A stretch of DNA of 64,000 nucleotides from Clostridia bacterium (GTDB lineage Bacteria > Bacillota > Clostridia > UBA1381 > UBA9506), in NCBI GenBank assembly GCA_017549205.1, contig JAFYVH010000001.1, positions 1 through 64,000 on the forward strand, in the 5' to 3' direction. Both the position numbers and the translations under genes were made by a program. Within the stretch, counting starts at the first letter, position 1, and each line of letters opens with the position of its first letter. The notes below the pieces were generated by a model that saw only the letters and a list, made by a program, of their open reading frames with translations, was not told the origin of the DNA and ran no database searches. Below are positions 1 through 8,714 of this stretch, piece by piece.

Positions 1-929
1 ACCCAGGTAATAACCGCTCCCGTAACGGAGTCCTCCGTAGTAAACTCATAACCAACGGGAAAAAGTGTAGCTCCGAGTCCGAGGCGTACAGCGTTTTTAA
101 CATCTTCCCAGGTCTTAATAGCTGTAAGAGTGTCAATATGTACGCTTGTTTGCACGCCCTCTCTGTCTGTTACGGTAATAGTTGCTCCCGTAGCCGTCTG
201 CTCTGCGGAAATATTAAGATTTCCCGCTGCGTCGGCTGCTTTGTTGGCATTTTCCGTAGCAGAGTTCGCGTTTTCTGTAGCTGTATTTGCCGCTCCCGCT
301 GCGGTGTTTGCATTTTCTGCCGCTGTGTCGGCTGCCTCTTTGGCAGCGTTGGCGCTATCGGCGGCGGCATTTGCGTTTCCCGCTGCTGTATCGGCGGCGG
401 CTGTCGAGCCATTCGCTGCCTCAACGGCTGCGGCTGCTGTTTCGGCTGCCTTATTGGCGTTCTCTACTGCTACGGCTGCGTCTTTTGCCGCCTGGTCTGC
501 GGTAACAGCCGCTCCGTCAATCTTGTTAAAAGCGTCTACGAGAGCGTTGTACTCGTCGGAGGAGGTGGGAGCGTCCTTGTCAAAGGCTGCGCGCTCAACA
601 TCTATATAAAATGTTTGAGAGCTCAAGAGCTCCTCTCCTTTATAAAGTCCAATTTCAGCAACGGCTACGCCAGGAGCAGCGAGTGCCTGCGCTGTAAGTT
701 CCGCAATAATAACGCCGTTTTCGATTTTTGCGTCGTTAAATACCGTATGCCCGTCCGACTTTGTGAGCTGCAAGCGAGGAGTAATACCCTCCTCGAGCGC
801 GTAGCTCTGTCCGCTGTTAAGCGGTGTAATTTCGAGAAAACGGGTTTTATTATCGTTCTGCTTTGCAAAAACGGTAATAGGCATTGTATCGCGTCCAAAA
901 TCGAGGTTTATTTTTTGCTTAATCTCCAT
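1..929 (-). CDS. BppU-like baseplate/fibre protein, 3' end cut by window edge
   Basis: The frame is open on the minus strand from ATG at 927-929 to the window edge (about 309 residues seen, no stop). A GAGGAGG ribosome site lies 7 bases before the ATG. The N-terminal ~125 residues (start MEIKQKINLDFGRDT) resemble the N-terminal domain of Firmicutes phage baseplate upper proteins (BppU/DUF2479), which anchors receptor-binding proteins. Residues ~135-245 are an alanine/asparagine-rich low-complexity run of AAxxANxA type, probably a trimeric helical stalk. The last visible part (TWEDVKNAVRLGLG, then LFPVGYEFTTED) looks like the start of a DUF6273-like carbohydrate-binding-type domain. It is the last late gene in the window and probably the host-recognition fibre. 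Family assignment is from pattern memory; the partial state is certain. Confidence 0.75.
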   Translation of the reverse strand, partial: MEIKQKINLDFGRDTMPITVFAKQNDNKTRFLEITPLNSGQSYALEEGITPRLQLTKSDGHTVFNDAKIENGVIIAELTAQALAAPGVAVAEIGLYKGEELLSSQTFYIDVERAAFDKDAPTSSDEYNALVDAFNKIDGAAVTADQAAKDAAVAVENANKAAETAAAAVEAANGSTAAADTAAGNANAAADSANAAKEAADTAAENANTAAGAANTATENANSATENANKAADAAGNLNISAEQTATGATITVTDREGVQTSVHIDTLTAIKTWEDVKNAVRLGLGATLFPVGYEFTTEDSVTGAVITW

Positions 930-948
930 TTGAAAGCCTCCTCAAATT

Positions 949-1200
949 TTATTCGGTAGCCTCATAGCCTGCTACGATATTTTTCTTTTCCTCAAGTTCT
1001 GCCTCGAGCTTTGCTTTTTCAACCTGGAGGCTTTCGAGGTCGGTGTCCTCTGCTGCATTATCAATCTGCTTGCAAAGGTTTTCGTAACGACGCTGCGTCG
1101 CCGCGAGAGCGTAAAGGTCGTCCGACTTTTCGTAGGTAACGCGGTGTACCTCAACGCGTTTTCCGTTTTCGTGGGTTATGCTTGTAATTTCGGTTGTCAT
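949..1200 (-). CDS. Small coiled-coil phage protein of unknown function
   Basis: 83 residues. The ATG at 1200 is preceded by AAAGGAGAT. The C-terminal half (LESLQVEKAKLEAELEEKK) is a strong coiled coil; the N-terminal third is polar with a short beta-like EVHRVTYE stretch. It lies between the DUF1617-like gene and the BppU-like fibre gene, 20-25 bases from each, so it is translated with the tail-tip genes and may be a minor baseplate or fibre-assembly protein. No catalytic motif is visible and I do not recognise the family. Confidence 0.65.
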   Translation of the reverse strand: MTTEITSITHENGKRVEVHRVTYEKSDDLYALAATQRRYENLCKQIDNAAEDTDLESLQVEKAKLEAELEEKKNIVAGYEATE

Positions 1201-1224
1201 AGGTCTACATCTCCTTTATAAAAA

Positions 1225-1611
1225 TTATTCAAAGGTAATAAAGCCCTCAAGGGCTCCTATGGTTTCGGGAGCTATAAGCTGCTCTCCGATTTCCTCCGCA
1301 GAGATAGTAATAAACGGTATTTCTATCTGTGCGTCAGTTTCTCCGAGGTCGGCGAGGCGTTTGTGGTATTCGTCCCTTGCCTTTATGTCGGCAAAGGTAA
1401 TACGCCCGTCGCTCGATACTTTGGGATTGCCTTTCTCGTCCTTTGCGGCAAGCTCATTTATGAGCTTTGCCTCCTCCTGGGCGAAAAACTGATATTCCGA
1501 CTCGAGGAGCTTGTGCAGCTTGTGCACATCTCGAGCCGTTGTATATGGCAAGCGTAATTTTTTAAGCTCGCCAAGTGCGGGGGCTGCTTTGATTATTTGT
1601 GAGTAGTTCAT
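1225..1611 (-). CDS. DUF1617-like phage protein
   Basis: 128 residues, starting MNYSQIIKAAPALGELKKLRLPY. The plan (helical first 75 residues with an LHKLLESEYQFFAQEEAKL segment, then a short conserved-looking C-terminal IPFITISAEEIGEQLIAPETIGALEGFI) matches my memory of the DUF1617 family found beside tail-fibre genes of Firmicutes siphophages. Function unknown in the family. It sits 14 bases downstream of the large tail protein gene and 24 bases before the coiled-coil gene, inside the tail-tip operon. The ATG at 1611 has GGAGAGTG upstream. The call as a phage structural-region gene is safe; the family name is moderately sure. Confidence 0.65.
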   Translation of the reverse strand: MNYSQIIKAAPALGELKKLRLPYTTARDVHKLHKLLESEYQFFAQEEAKLINELAAKDEKGNPKVSSDGRITFADIKARDEYHKRLADLGETDAQIEIPFITISAEEIGEQLIAPETIGALEGFITFE

Positions 1612-1626
1612 TTATAACACTCTCCT

Positions 1627-3363
1627 TTATGGTATGGCGTTAAGTTCGTCCCTTAACAAGTTTAAGCCCGCTGCCGTTACGGTGTCGCCTTTGCTTACCG
1701 TAGAGAGGTAGGAGCCGTAGCCGCTTATGCCTTTTATAGCATTTACAGCTTGATTATACATTGCTGCGGTAAAGTCATTTCCTTTATAGGCATAAGTAAA
1801 GCTGTATGCACTTAAATACTTATATTCTCGGAAAGCGTTTACTTTTGCAGTAAAATTATTCCACTCGGTCGCAGTAAGATTAAATGCACCTCCTTGTACT
1901 TTTGAATAAGTCCAAGAAAAATTACTCGGGCGGCTTGGGGTGGTAATGCTTTTCCAGGAGGAATATTCGGAGGTATTGTCGTAGTCGGCAGAAACGAGTC
2001 TAATACTGTAGCTCGTGCCGCTTTCTAAAAATGTCAAGTCTATTGTGCCGCTGCTATTGTACCTTGTCGTAGCAGAGCGGGCACCGTTGGGGGCGTTTAT
2101 TGTTTTTGCTATTATCCAGTTGTCAACATTAGAGGGCAGATTATAATTATAAAGCAACTCTAATACGCAAAGGTCGTTATAATAAGGAGAAAGCACGCTT
2201 GAGGAGTTCAAATTTTTATTTGTAAACCAAAAGTCCGAATATACGCTATTTGCTGTATAGCGCACATCATTACCCGCTCCGAGAGTTTCTACGATTTCCT
2301 CGTATGTAATTCCCTGGTAGTTCATCATCCATACTTTCTCTGTGCATAACCTTACAGTAGCCTCGGTAATATATGTGCCGCTACTTGAGGCGTTGTTTTC
2401 CCAAGTACCAAAATACCTATAGTTGCTCGGTACGCTCTCGCCGAAAAGTTCCTCGTAATCTCCCCACCATACTTGTATATCTCCGTTACCGTTTCTGTCT
2501 ACAGCGTCGTCATAACTCCCTCCCGTTATACCGTCAACCATTCGCAAAGAAAACCCGCTGCCCGCTGTTTGCTCGTTTATAATGTCTATCGCCTGCTGCA
2601 CATACCCTTTGAAAGTTGAACGGAGGGAAGAAGAAACACTCGACATAAAGTTTACTCCTATCGTTGCTTGTGTTTTATTCCACCGCTTAAACTTTTTATT
2701 ATAAAACTTATTTTCGTAATTAAATTCCGTTTCCTGGCAGGCTGCCTCGTAAAATAGTTGTCTTACTGCGTCGCTATATCCGTTATACGGCGCAGGTGTA
2801 GTATTTTTTTTAAATTCGCACGCCGTAACATAACTCGAGCTGTCGCAGTTAAAAGTTACCTTGCCGTTAGAGTAAGATATATTGCTCGGTGTTGAGTATA
2901 TCTCTCGCGCGGTATGGGAGTTATAAGTATACCACCCCCAACCATTGGAATTGTGAACATAAAAACGCACATATATTTTTTCCTCGCTATCGACATAAAA
3001 CGAGTGTGCTATAGCGTCGCCTAAAGTTCCTATGCTCCTATTGGTAATATTGAGTATATAGCTGCTTGTTGTATTTCGTATGTCTTTGTTACCCTCGTCG
3101 TTTGTATATGTTTCTCCGTACGAATAATAAAACACTTGTAGGTCGTAGTATTCTGCTTTGTAGTCCCACCATTTAGACGCAGGGTTTCCTAAACCATAGA
3201 AATAAAAGCCGCCGCCTATTTTATTAAATAACTCATATTTTATAGCAAAGTCCCAATCCGTCGGAGTGGCGGAGGAGCCTCCTCCCGTGTGCCCGATATT
3301 CTCGTGGCGACCTATAGAGCCTCTGCCGCCTTTGAATTTTATATAGTTTTTTATATTTTCCAT
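1627..3363 (-). CDS. Large tail protein with degenerate metzincin-like domain and FN3-like region
   Basis: 578 residues from the ATG at 3363 (GGGTGAT upstream, 4 bases after the Tal stop). A longer frame starts at 3384 but lies inside Tal. The N terminus is Gly-rich (FKGGRGSIGRHENIGH), followed by a beta-rich region to ~residue 190. Residues ~233-406 have the order of a metzincin fold: helix VQQAIDIINEQTA, edge strand GDIQVWWGD, strand YITEATVRLC, then EEIVETLGAGND at 355-366 and a late LSPYYNDLCVLELLYN helix. In HExxHxxGxxH alignment the Glu and Gly are kept but all three His are E355, E359 and N365, so zinc proteolysis is unlikely. An FN3-like stretch (~420-475) and a C-terminal WNNFTAKVNAFREYK motif typical of clostridial phage tail proteins follow. 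Probably tail tip or fibre. Confidence 0.7.
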   Translation of the reverse strand: MENIKNYIKFKGGRGSIGRHENIGHTGGGSSATPTDWDFAIKYELFNKIGGGFYFYGLGNPASKWWDYKAEYYDLQVFYYSYGETYTNDEGNKDIRNTTSSYILNITNRSIGTLGDAIAHSFYVDSEEKIYVRFYVHNSNGWGWYTYNSHTAREIYSTPSNISYSNGKVTFNCDSSSYVTACEFKKNTTPAPYNGYSDAVRQLFYEAACQETEFNYENKFYNKKFKRWNKTQATIGVNFMSSVSSSLRSTFKGYVQQAIDIINEQTAGSGFSLRMVDGITGGSYDDAVDRNGNGDIQVWWGDYEELFGESVPSNYRYFGTWENNASSSGTYITEATVRLCTEKVWMMNYQGITYEEIVETLGAGNDVRYTANSVYSDFWFTNKNLNSSSVLSPYYNDLCVLELLYNYNLPSNVDNWIIAKTINAPNGARSATTRYNSSGTIDLTFLESGTSYSIRLVSADYDNTSEYSSWKSITTPSRPSNFSWTYSKVQGGAFNLTATEWNNFTAKVNAFREYKYLSAYSFTYAYKGNDFTAAMYNQAVNAIKGISGYGSYLSTVSKGDTVTAAGLNLLRDELNAIP

Positions 3364-3367
3364 ATTA

Positions 3368-5812
3368 TCACCCAAAAACTGCAACAGAGGTACCGCTGCC
3401 CGCGTGGTCTAATACCCAATCTTGAGTAGCGAGCAAATAGCCGTTTGCGTATATCATTGGCTCGTCATAGCCCGAGTCATTGCCTAATCCCGTAAACCTT
3501 ACAGAGGAGCCGCTAAAATATAACCCCGTAGGCGAGCTGCTGCCTAAATGGTCGCCGATAGTTCCCATTTGTGCGCCGCTGTTAAAGATTATAGATTTTG
3601 TTCCGCTTGCGGAGCTTGAGCCTATATATAAATTTCCCGCTACTTGTGCAATATTTGTACTTATGCGGTCTGCGCTTATAGTGCCCGTAGTAATATTCGA
3701 GCCGTTGATTGTTGTATAGCCCGCTGTTTCCAGGTCGCTAAATGTAACAACGCCCGAAAAGCTAACAGAGGCGGAGTCGATAGTAACGCCGTTATGCTTT
3801 ATACGAATTGTACTGCTCGTACTGCCGTTTGTTGTAGTAAGAGTAATACCGTCGTATATAGCGTCGCCTGCTGCCTCGTAAGCCTCGTCGTATACCTCGC
3901 TTGTTTTTGCATAGGCTGTAAGGTCTATTTTGCCCGCGTTGATTGATACGGAGCTCGTGTCGTCGTTAATTGCTGCAATAATGCTCGCGCTGTCAATTAC
4001 ATTTCCGCCGCTTGTAGATGTTACTACGAGGGAGATTTTGTCCGCGAGCTGCGTAATTTCGGAGGACATTTCCGTTTTTGTCGGGTACGAGGTCAGCTTG
4101 CCGTCCGTATACTCATTTGCGCCGCTTTCTGCGTCTGCTGCCAGGGTTTCCGCATAAGTGCGGGCTGCCGTAACGGTTAAGCTGATAGTGTCGGCTGATT
4201 GCTTAATCGCGGAGGACATTTCCTCCGTAGTCGCATAGTCGGCGAGCTTAACATTTATAGAGCTTAATAACTCCTGGTCTGCAACCTTGAAAGCCTGGGT
4301 TACAGAGCTTTCTACATTGCCTATAGCGTCCGTTACCTCTTGCTTATATTCCGCAGAAATAGCAGAGGCTTTTACGCTGTCAGCTTGCAGCAAAACGCCG
4401 TTAAGAGCTCCCGCTGTGATAAAATCGGCGACGATTGCGCCGTCCATTGTCATAGCGAGAGCAAACTCGCCATTATAACCCGTAGACGAGTACCCAAGCC
4501 CGCCGCTATTCCACCGCCATACTTTTACAGCCTCCTCGATAGTAGGCGCGTCAAGTATGAGTATTTCTTGCGGTTTTTCTGCAGGGTTTAATACCACATA
4601 GCCGCCCGAGTGCCCCGTAATAAGGTTTGTAGCGTTCAAAATAGCCTTTTTGAGCTCCTCGGAGGCTTTGGCTTGCCCTTTCCTTATCGAGTCCTTAATT
4701 TGCTCAATAGCGTTATTTTGAGCGTTTATAGTGTCTGCAAGAGTGCTCTTTGCGTCGCCGAGCTCAACGCTTTCGTATTTCTCCGCCAGGGAGTCGTAAA
4801 CGGTCTTAATAACCTTTGCAGAGGCATTAACGCCGAGCTGCGAAAAGTGTACCGTTACCGTGTCGCAGAGCTTAACCCTCTCAAGCGGTGCTATGTTTTT
4901 ATATTCCTCTGTTTGCCATAACTGAATAAAAGAAACGGTTATGCTTACCTTTGGCGCGCCGAGCTCCGCTCCCGCTGCGTATGCGGTTGCTTTTTCTCTC
5001 AAAGCTGCCTCGGTAATTTTTTCGTCCTCTCCAAACTCTGCGGAAAAGTCCATAATATAGGCTTTATTGTGTCCGATATTTTCGGCTTTTTGGAGTGGCA
5101 GCACCTTTTCCGAAAGGAAAACATATACCTCTTGCTTTTCTTCGTCGTCCTCGCCGTCCTCCTGGTATACAGCATAAGGCATTAAATGCGTATAGCAATC
5201 GGCTATATTAGCCTCTTGCTTGAGGTCTTTAAGGTTTTTTCCGTATTCAATGAGTACGCCGTTATCCGCTCCGCGCTGCTCGTGTAGCTTTATAACGAAA
5301 TTGTCAAACTCATACTCTCCGCCCCATACATCAAGGACAGAGCCCTCTTGCCCGCCCAGGATAGCGCGGACAGAGCAGGGAGTAGGAATACTCGTGCTGT
5401 TGAGTGTTGAAATATCACTTATAACACTAAACGGGCAAGGCAAGCCCGCCTCCTCGATAGCGCGGTTAATTGCCATTTGCGGCGTTGCGCTTTTAATCGA
5501 AAAACCGAGAGTCGGTATGCCGTTTAAGTCGTAGCTGATGTGCTCCGCAGAATATGTAACGAGTCCCTTTAACGGCTTGCTCGACTTATATACGCGGAAT
5601 AGCTGCGGCTCGCTCGTTTCGTTGGCTTTAGCCTTAATAATACAGCCCTCGGTAATTCTGTCGTACCATTGCCCCGTAATAGGGTACTGCAACGAAAGCT
5701 CGTAACTCCCGTTGCGTTCCTCTGTTACCGTAGCTTTTGCGGTATCTCTTAAAAAGCCGATACCATTGTGCAAAAAGTCGGTTTCATTTTTTGCATACAA
5801 AATAGGTATCAT
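3368..5812 (-). CDS. Tail-associated protein (Tal / prophage endopeptidase-tail family)
   Basis: 814 residues. The ATG at 5812 overlaps the Dit stop as ATGA, with GAGGTGG 8-10 bases upstream; this is preferred to an in-frame ATG four codons earlier. The N-terminal ~370 residues (IPILYAKNETDFLHNGIGFLRD, YELSLQYPITG) match the phage minor structural protein/Tal N-terminal domain that forms the hub at the tail tip below Dit. Residues ~390-640 are helical and repetitive with EITQLADKISLVVTS and MSSAIKQSADTISLTVTAA type segments. The C-terminal part is beta-rich and Gly/Ser/Thr-rich, like fibre shafts. No clear lysin catalytic motif is visible. In siphophages Tal orders tail-tip assembly and contacts the cell wall. 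Confidence 0.85.
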   Translation of the reverse strand: MIPILYAKNETDFLHNGIGFLRDTAKATVTEERNGSYELSLQYPITGQWYDRITEGCIIKAKANETSEPQLFRVYKSSKPLKGLVTYSAEHISYDLNGIPTLGFSIKSATPQMAINRAIEEAGLPCPFSVISDISTLNSTSIPTPCSVRAILGGQEGSVLDVWGGEYEFDNFVIKLHEQRGADNGVLIEYGKNLKDLKQEANIADCYTHLMPYAVYQEDGEDDEEKQEVYVFLSEKVLPLQKAENIGHNKAYIMDFSAEFGEDEKITEAALREKATAYAAGAELGAPKVSITVSFIQLWQTEEYKNIAPLERVKLCDTVTVHFSQLGVNASAKVIKTVYDSLAEKYESVELGDAKSTLADTINAQNNAIEQIKDSIRKGQAKASEELKKAILNATNLITGHSGGYVVLNPAEKPQEILILDAPTIEEAVKVWRWNSGGLGYSSTGYNGEFALAMTMDGAIVADFITAGALNGVLLQADSVKASAISAEYKQEVTDAIGNVESSVTQAFKVADQELLSSINVKLADYATTEEMSSAIKQSADTISLTVTAARTYAETLAADAESGANEYTDGKLTSYPTKTEMSSEITQLADKISLVVTSTSGGNVIDSASIIAAINDDTSSVSINAGKIDLTAYAKTSEVYDEAYEAAGDAIYDGITLTTTNGSTSSTIRIKHNGVTIDSASVSFSGVVTFSDLETAGYTTINGSNITTGTISADRISTNIAQVAGNLYIGSSSASGTKSIIFNSGAQMGTIGDHLGSSSPTGLYFSGSSVRFTGLGNDSGYDEPMIYANGYLLATQDWVLDHAGSGTSVAVFG

Positions 5813-6531
5813 AAGCAGCACCACCTCGGCACGATTTCGAGCTGCTCAACATTGCCAACCCAGGAAATAACATTGCTGCCAGGTAGCAAGATAGGAAAAC
5901 CAGCTCCCGTCATTTTGTTATTTTGCGGCTGTGCGCCTTTGTAGGCGTTCATAATGTCGGAGTCTATCTCGATATACTCGTCTATATCCGAAAAGGTAAA
6001 CGAGTCATTATTTACGGTTAATGTAATATCCCCGCTGCCGACGATTTTTATATACGGAGCAGAGGGGTAATACTCTGCATTATAAAGGCTGCCCGTTGCT
6101 GTGAATACGACGGGCTTTTGTCCCTCAAAAGAATACTTAAAAGGCTTGCAATTAAAAGACAAAGACAAAGAGCCCAAGTCGCGGAGCTCTTGCTCTATGT
6201 CTACCTCGTCGGAGTAGGAGCCCAGGCGGAAATATTTTCCGTCGTAGCTGTCCCACAAAGGGAAATAGCCCTGCTCCGCCAGGAGCCAACCTTTTATTTT
6301 GTGCGCAAGCTCTACAAACTCAAAGGCAGTATTATTAAGCAAATTGCACTTATACGGGACGGAGATATTTTTATAGCGTCCGTTGTCCGTAATAAGGTCG
6401 CCGCTGCGCCCTGGTACGCTTGTATAGCTTACATCACGAGAGGCTCCCTTGTAGGAGCCTTTCTCGGTTATAAGCAAACCAAACTCGAGGGAGCTGTGGT
6501 CTTTGAACATAAAAAACGGTAATTTTTCCAT
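5809..6531 (-). CDS. Distal tail protein (Dit family)
   Basis: 240 residues. The N-terminal block (SLEFGLLITEKGSY, SVPGRSGDLITDNGRYKN) is the typical Dit/phage tail protein signature: a loop with VPGRxGDL followed by a strand. A galectin-like C-terminal half (residues ~145-235, PSAPYIKIVGSGDITLTVN, then IEIDSDIMNAYKG) is consistent with classical Dit. Dit hexamers join the tail tube to the Tal hub. The gene lies between the tape measure (start overlaps its stop by one base) and Tal (4-base overlap), the invariant siphophage order. The ATG is at 6531. Confidence 0.88.
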   Translation of the reverse strand: MEKLPFFMFKDHSSLEFGLLITEKGSYKGASRDVSYTSVPGRSGDLITDNGRYKNISVPYKCNLLNNTAFEFVELAHKIKGWLLAEQGYFPLWDSYDGKYFRLGSYSDEVDIEQELRDLGSLSLSFNCKPFKYSFEGQKPVVFTATGSLYNAEYYPSAPYIKIVGSGDITLTVNNDSFTFSDIDEYIEIDSDIMNAYKGAQPQNNKMTGAGFPILLPGSNVISWVGNVEQLEIVPRWCCL

Positions 6532-8711
6532 TATGCAAATACAACTCCTTTTCGTTTGATTTTTTCCGCTATGAGCTCTAATAAGAGGTCTACAAAACTA
6601 TCTATGTCGCCCTTGTCGTCGGTGTTGAGGTTTTCAATATAGACAGCCTTTTCTCCGAGCTCAATTTTTACAACATAGCGTCCCTCTCCGTCGTTTTCTG
6701 CTGCCGCAGATAGTGCGGCGGAGTAGTCTTTGTTTTCGCTTGCCGTTAAGACGCGCTCGCCTTTATGCAGCAGCGCGGGGTATTCGTCGTAAGGTACATA
6801 CTCCATACCGATACGGAGGCGGGAGAGAGTCTTAATATTAAGTCCCTTGCCGCCTACGCCAGGCACCCAATCGGGTATCTTAATTTTGTTAAGCCCTCGG
6901 ATAAAGACATTTATACCGTCAATTATCCAATTTATAGGCACCTTAAAGGCGTTTTTAATACCCTGGAATATGTTAGAAAAGATACTCACAACAGCGTCCC
7001 AGGCTCCGCGCCAATTTCCCGTAAAGACATTTTTTACAAAGTCAATAACGCCGCTGAATACATTTTTGATATTCTCTACTACGCCGCCTATAGTTTCAAA
7101 AGCTCCCTTAAACATTCCGCTTAATACCTCCGCTACGAGAGCAAAGGCTGCTTTTAACGGTGTTAATACAACATTTATAAGCGTTGTAAATACCGTAATA
7201 AGCGGCGGTAAAATAAGGTTAAGCAAGTCGAGCAACGGCTGCAATAATGTAAACAGCAGCTCGAGTATAGGCTGCAATATCGGCATAAAGAGCTCGAGCA
7301 GGCTAATTATTACGGGCAGTACCGCCTCGAGCAGGCTTGTAAATATCGGCATAAGCTGATTAAGCAACTGCGTTAATATAGGCAGTATCATTTCTATAAT
7401 TTGCAAGATAGGCGGCAAGAGCGTTTCTATTAACTGAATAATTACGGGCAAAACAGCCTCTATAAGCTGTACCAGGATAGGCAGCACCGTATTTATAAGG
7501 TTAATTAAAACGGGCAAAATAGCGTCTATAATTTGCAAAATAAACGGTAATAACATCTGTACGAGCTGCAATACAACGGGTAATATTGCCTGCACAATTT
7601 GCAACAGCGGAGGCAATAGCGTTTGTAAGAGCTGTATAATTATAGGCAGTACGGTATCGAGTATTTGCGTTATAAGTGGCATAAGCCCCTCAATAAGAGA
7701 GGTTATAATAGGCAATACTTGCTCTATGATTTGAATTAGAAACGGTAGGAGCTGCTGTAGTAAGCCAACGATTACGGGGAGTATTGAGGTTATAATCGAG
7801 GCAAGCGTAGGCATTAACGCCGTTATTAAGTCCATAATAACGGGCAACAGCGTTTCTACTAACTCAAACAAAGGAGGTAATACCTGGTCGAAAGTTTCGG
7901 TTAATACGGGGGTAATTCCCGCTACGAGCTGCGATATTTTAGGCATAGACGCTATAATAAGGTCGGTTACTTTTTGAATAATAGGCACTACAGCAGAGCC
8001 CAAAGTATTCATAATGCCGCCGAAAGATTGTTTAGCCTTGTCTATAGAGTCGCCGAGTGCCTCTCCCGCAGCTACAGCGTCGTTACTCATAACTACGCCG
8101 AGGTCTGCCGCCTCTTGCTTTAACGCCGCTATGCCGTCCGCGCCCTCTGCAAGCATTGGCGCAAGTTCCGCATAAGACTTTCCGAAAATATCGTTAGCAA
8201 GTGCGTTTCGGGTAGTTTCGTCCTCCATTTCCGCCATTTTAGCGATAACGAGGTCGAAAGCCTGCGAGCTGTCGCCGATAGCGTTTATATCAATGCCGAG
8301 TCGTTTATAAGCCTCGGAGGCTGTTTTGGAGCCCTCGCGCGCGTCCGAGAAAGCCTTTTGCTGCTTAATCATTGCGCTTTCGAGCGTCTTTGCCTCCATA
8401 CCGCACATAGAGGCGGCGTATTTCCATTTTTGGTATTCTTCCGCCGACATTCCTACTTTCATAGACGCGTCGAGAATTTCTCCCGCTGCGTCCGAGGTAT
8501 TCATAGCCATACCATAAGCCGCAGTACCGAGCGCGGTTGCACCCGCTACAACGGCGGTACCCATTGCTGCGGCACCTTTTGCAATAGACGAGAAAGCCGA
8601 GCCTACCTTTGAGCCGCTCTTTTCTGCTTTTTCAGTTGTACTGTCGATACTTTTGTCAGCCTCGGCGTTATCAATAAAGATAGTACCGAAAAGCGAAAAT
8701 ATACTTGCCAT
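6531..8711 (-). CDS. Tape measure protein with 22 hendecad repeats
   Basis: 726 residues; GAGGAGG lies 8 bases before the ATG at 8711. The N-terminal ~70 residues are Ala/Gly-rich with a hydrophobic stretch (GTAVVAGATALGTAAYGMA). Residues ~80-250 carry the SAEEYQKWKYAASMCGM and LAPMLAEGADGIAALKQEAADLG motifs usual in siphophage tape measures. Residues 256-497 are 22 tandem 11-residue units of LPxxxxLxxxL type. Residues ~505-625 include the NWRGAWDAVVSIFSNIFQGIKNAF segment common near tape-measure C termini, and the last ~90 residues are polar. The protein sets tail length and occupies the tube lumen until DNA ejection. The gene starts 4 bases after the end of the frameshifted chaperone frame. 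Confidence 0.92.
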   Translation of the reverse strand: MASIFSLFGTIFIDNAEADKSIDSTTEKAEKSGSKVGSAFSSIAKGAAAMGTAVVAGATALGTAAYGMAMNTSDAAGEILDASMKVGMSAEEYQKWKYAASMCGMEAKTLESAMIKQQKAFSDAREGSKTASEAYKRLGIDINAIGDSSQAFDLVIAKMAEMEDETTRNALANDIFGKSYAELAPMLAEGADGIAALKQEAADLGVVMSNDAVAAGEALGDSIDKAKQSFGGIMNTLGSAVVPIIQKVTDLIIASMPKISQLVAGITPVLTETFDQVLPPLFELVETLLPVIMDLITALMPTLASIITSILPVIVGLLQQLLPFLIQIIEQVLPIITSLIEGLMPLITQILDTVLPIIIQLLQTLLPPLLQIVQAILPVVLQLVQMLLPFILQIIDAILPVLINLINTVLPILVQLIEAVLPVIIQLIETLLPPILQIIEMILPILTQLLNQLMPIFTSLLEAVLPVIISLLELFMPILQPILELLFTLLQPLLDLLNLILPPLITVFTTLINVVLTPLKAAFALVAEVLSGMFKGAFETIGGVVENIKNVFSGVIDFVKNVFTGNWRGAWDAVVSIFSNIFQGIKNAFKVPINWIIDGINVFIRGLNKIKIPDWVPGVGGKGLNIKTLSRLRIGMEYVPYDEYPALLHKGERVLTASENKDYSAALSAAAENDGEGRYVVKIELGEKAVYIENLNTDDKGDIDSFVDLLLELIAEKIKRKGVVFA
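7221..7946 (-). repeat. 22 tandem 33-bp units encoding 11-residue LPxxxxLxxxL repeats
   Basis: Tape-measure residues 256-497 divide without a single insertion or deletion into 22 units of 11 residues: position 1 Leu/Met (once Thr, once Phe), position 2 Pro (Thr in the last unit), Leu/Ile at positions 4, 7 and 8 and at 11, and Gln/Glu/Asp/Thr mainly at positions 6 and 9-10. The DNA units vary in sequence, so the repeat is kept at protein level and is not a recent expansion. Confidence 0.93.
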
Positions 8712-8714
8712 AGG

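Noticed and set aside
130-959. Two long plus-strand open frames opposite the left-edge fibre gene (Ala/Ser-rich and Cys-rich)
   Set aside because: They mirror the Ala-rich stalk of the minus-strand BppU-like gene; composition is an artefact of the repetitive codons and there is no ribosome site.
2266-2301. Active zinc metalloprotease in the large tail protein
   Set aside because: All three zinc-binding His positions are Glu, Glu and Asn.
7221-7946. Tape-measure repeat as a multi-pass membrane protein
   Set aside because: The strict 11-residue period with Pro and polar positions and the tape-measure context favour a packed helical ruler, not membrane spans.
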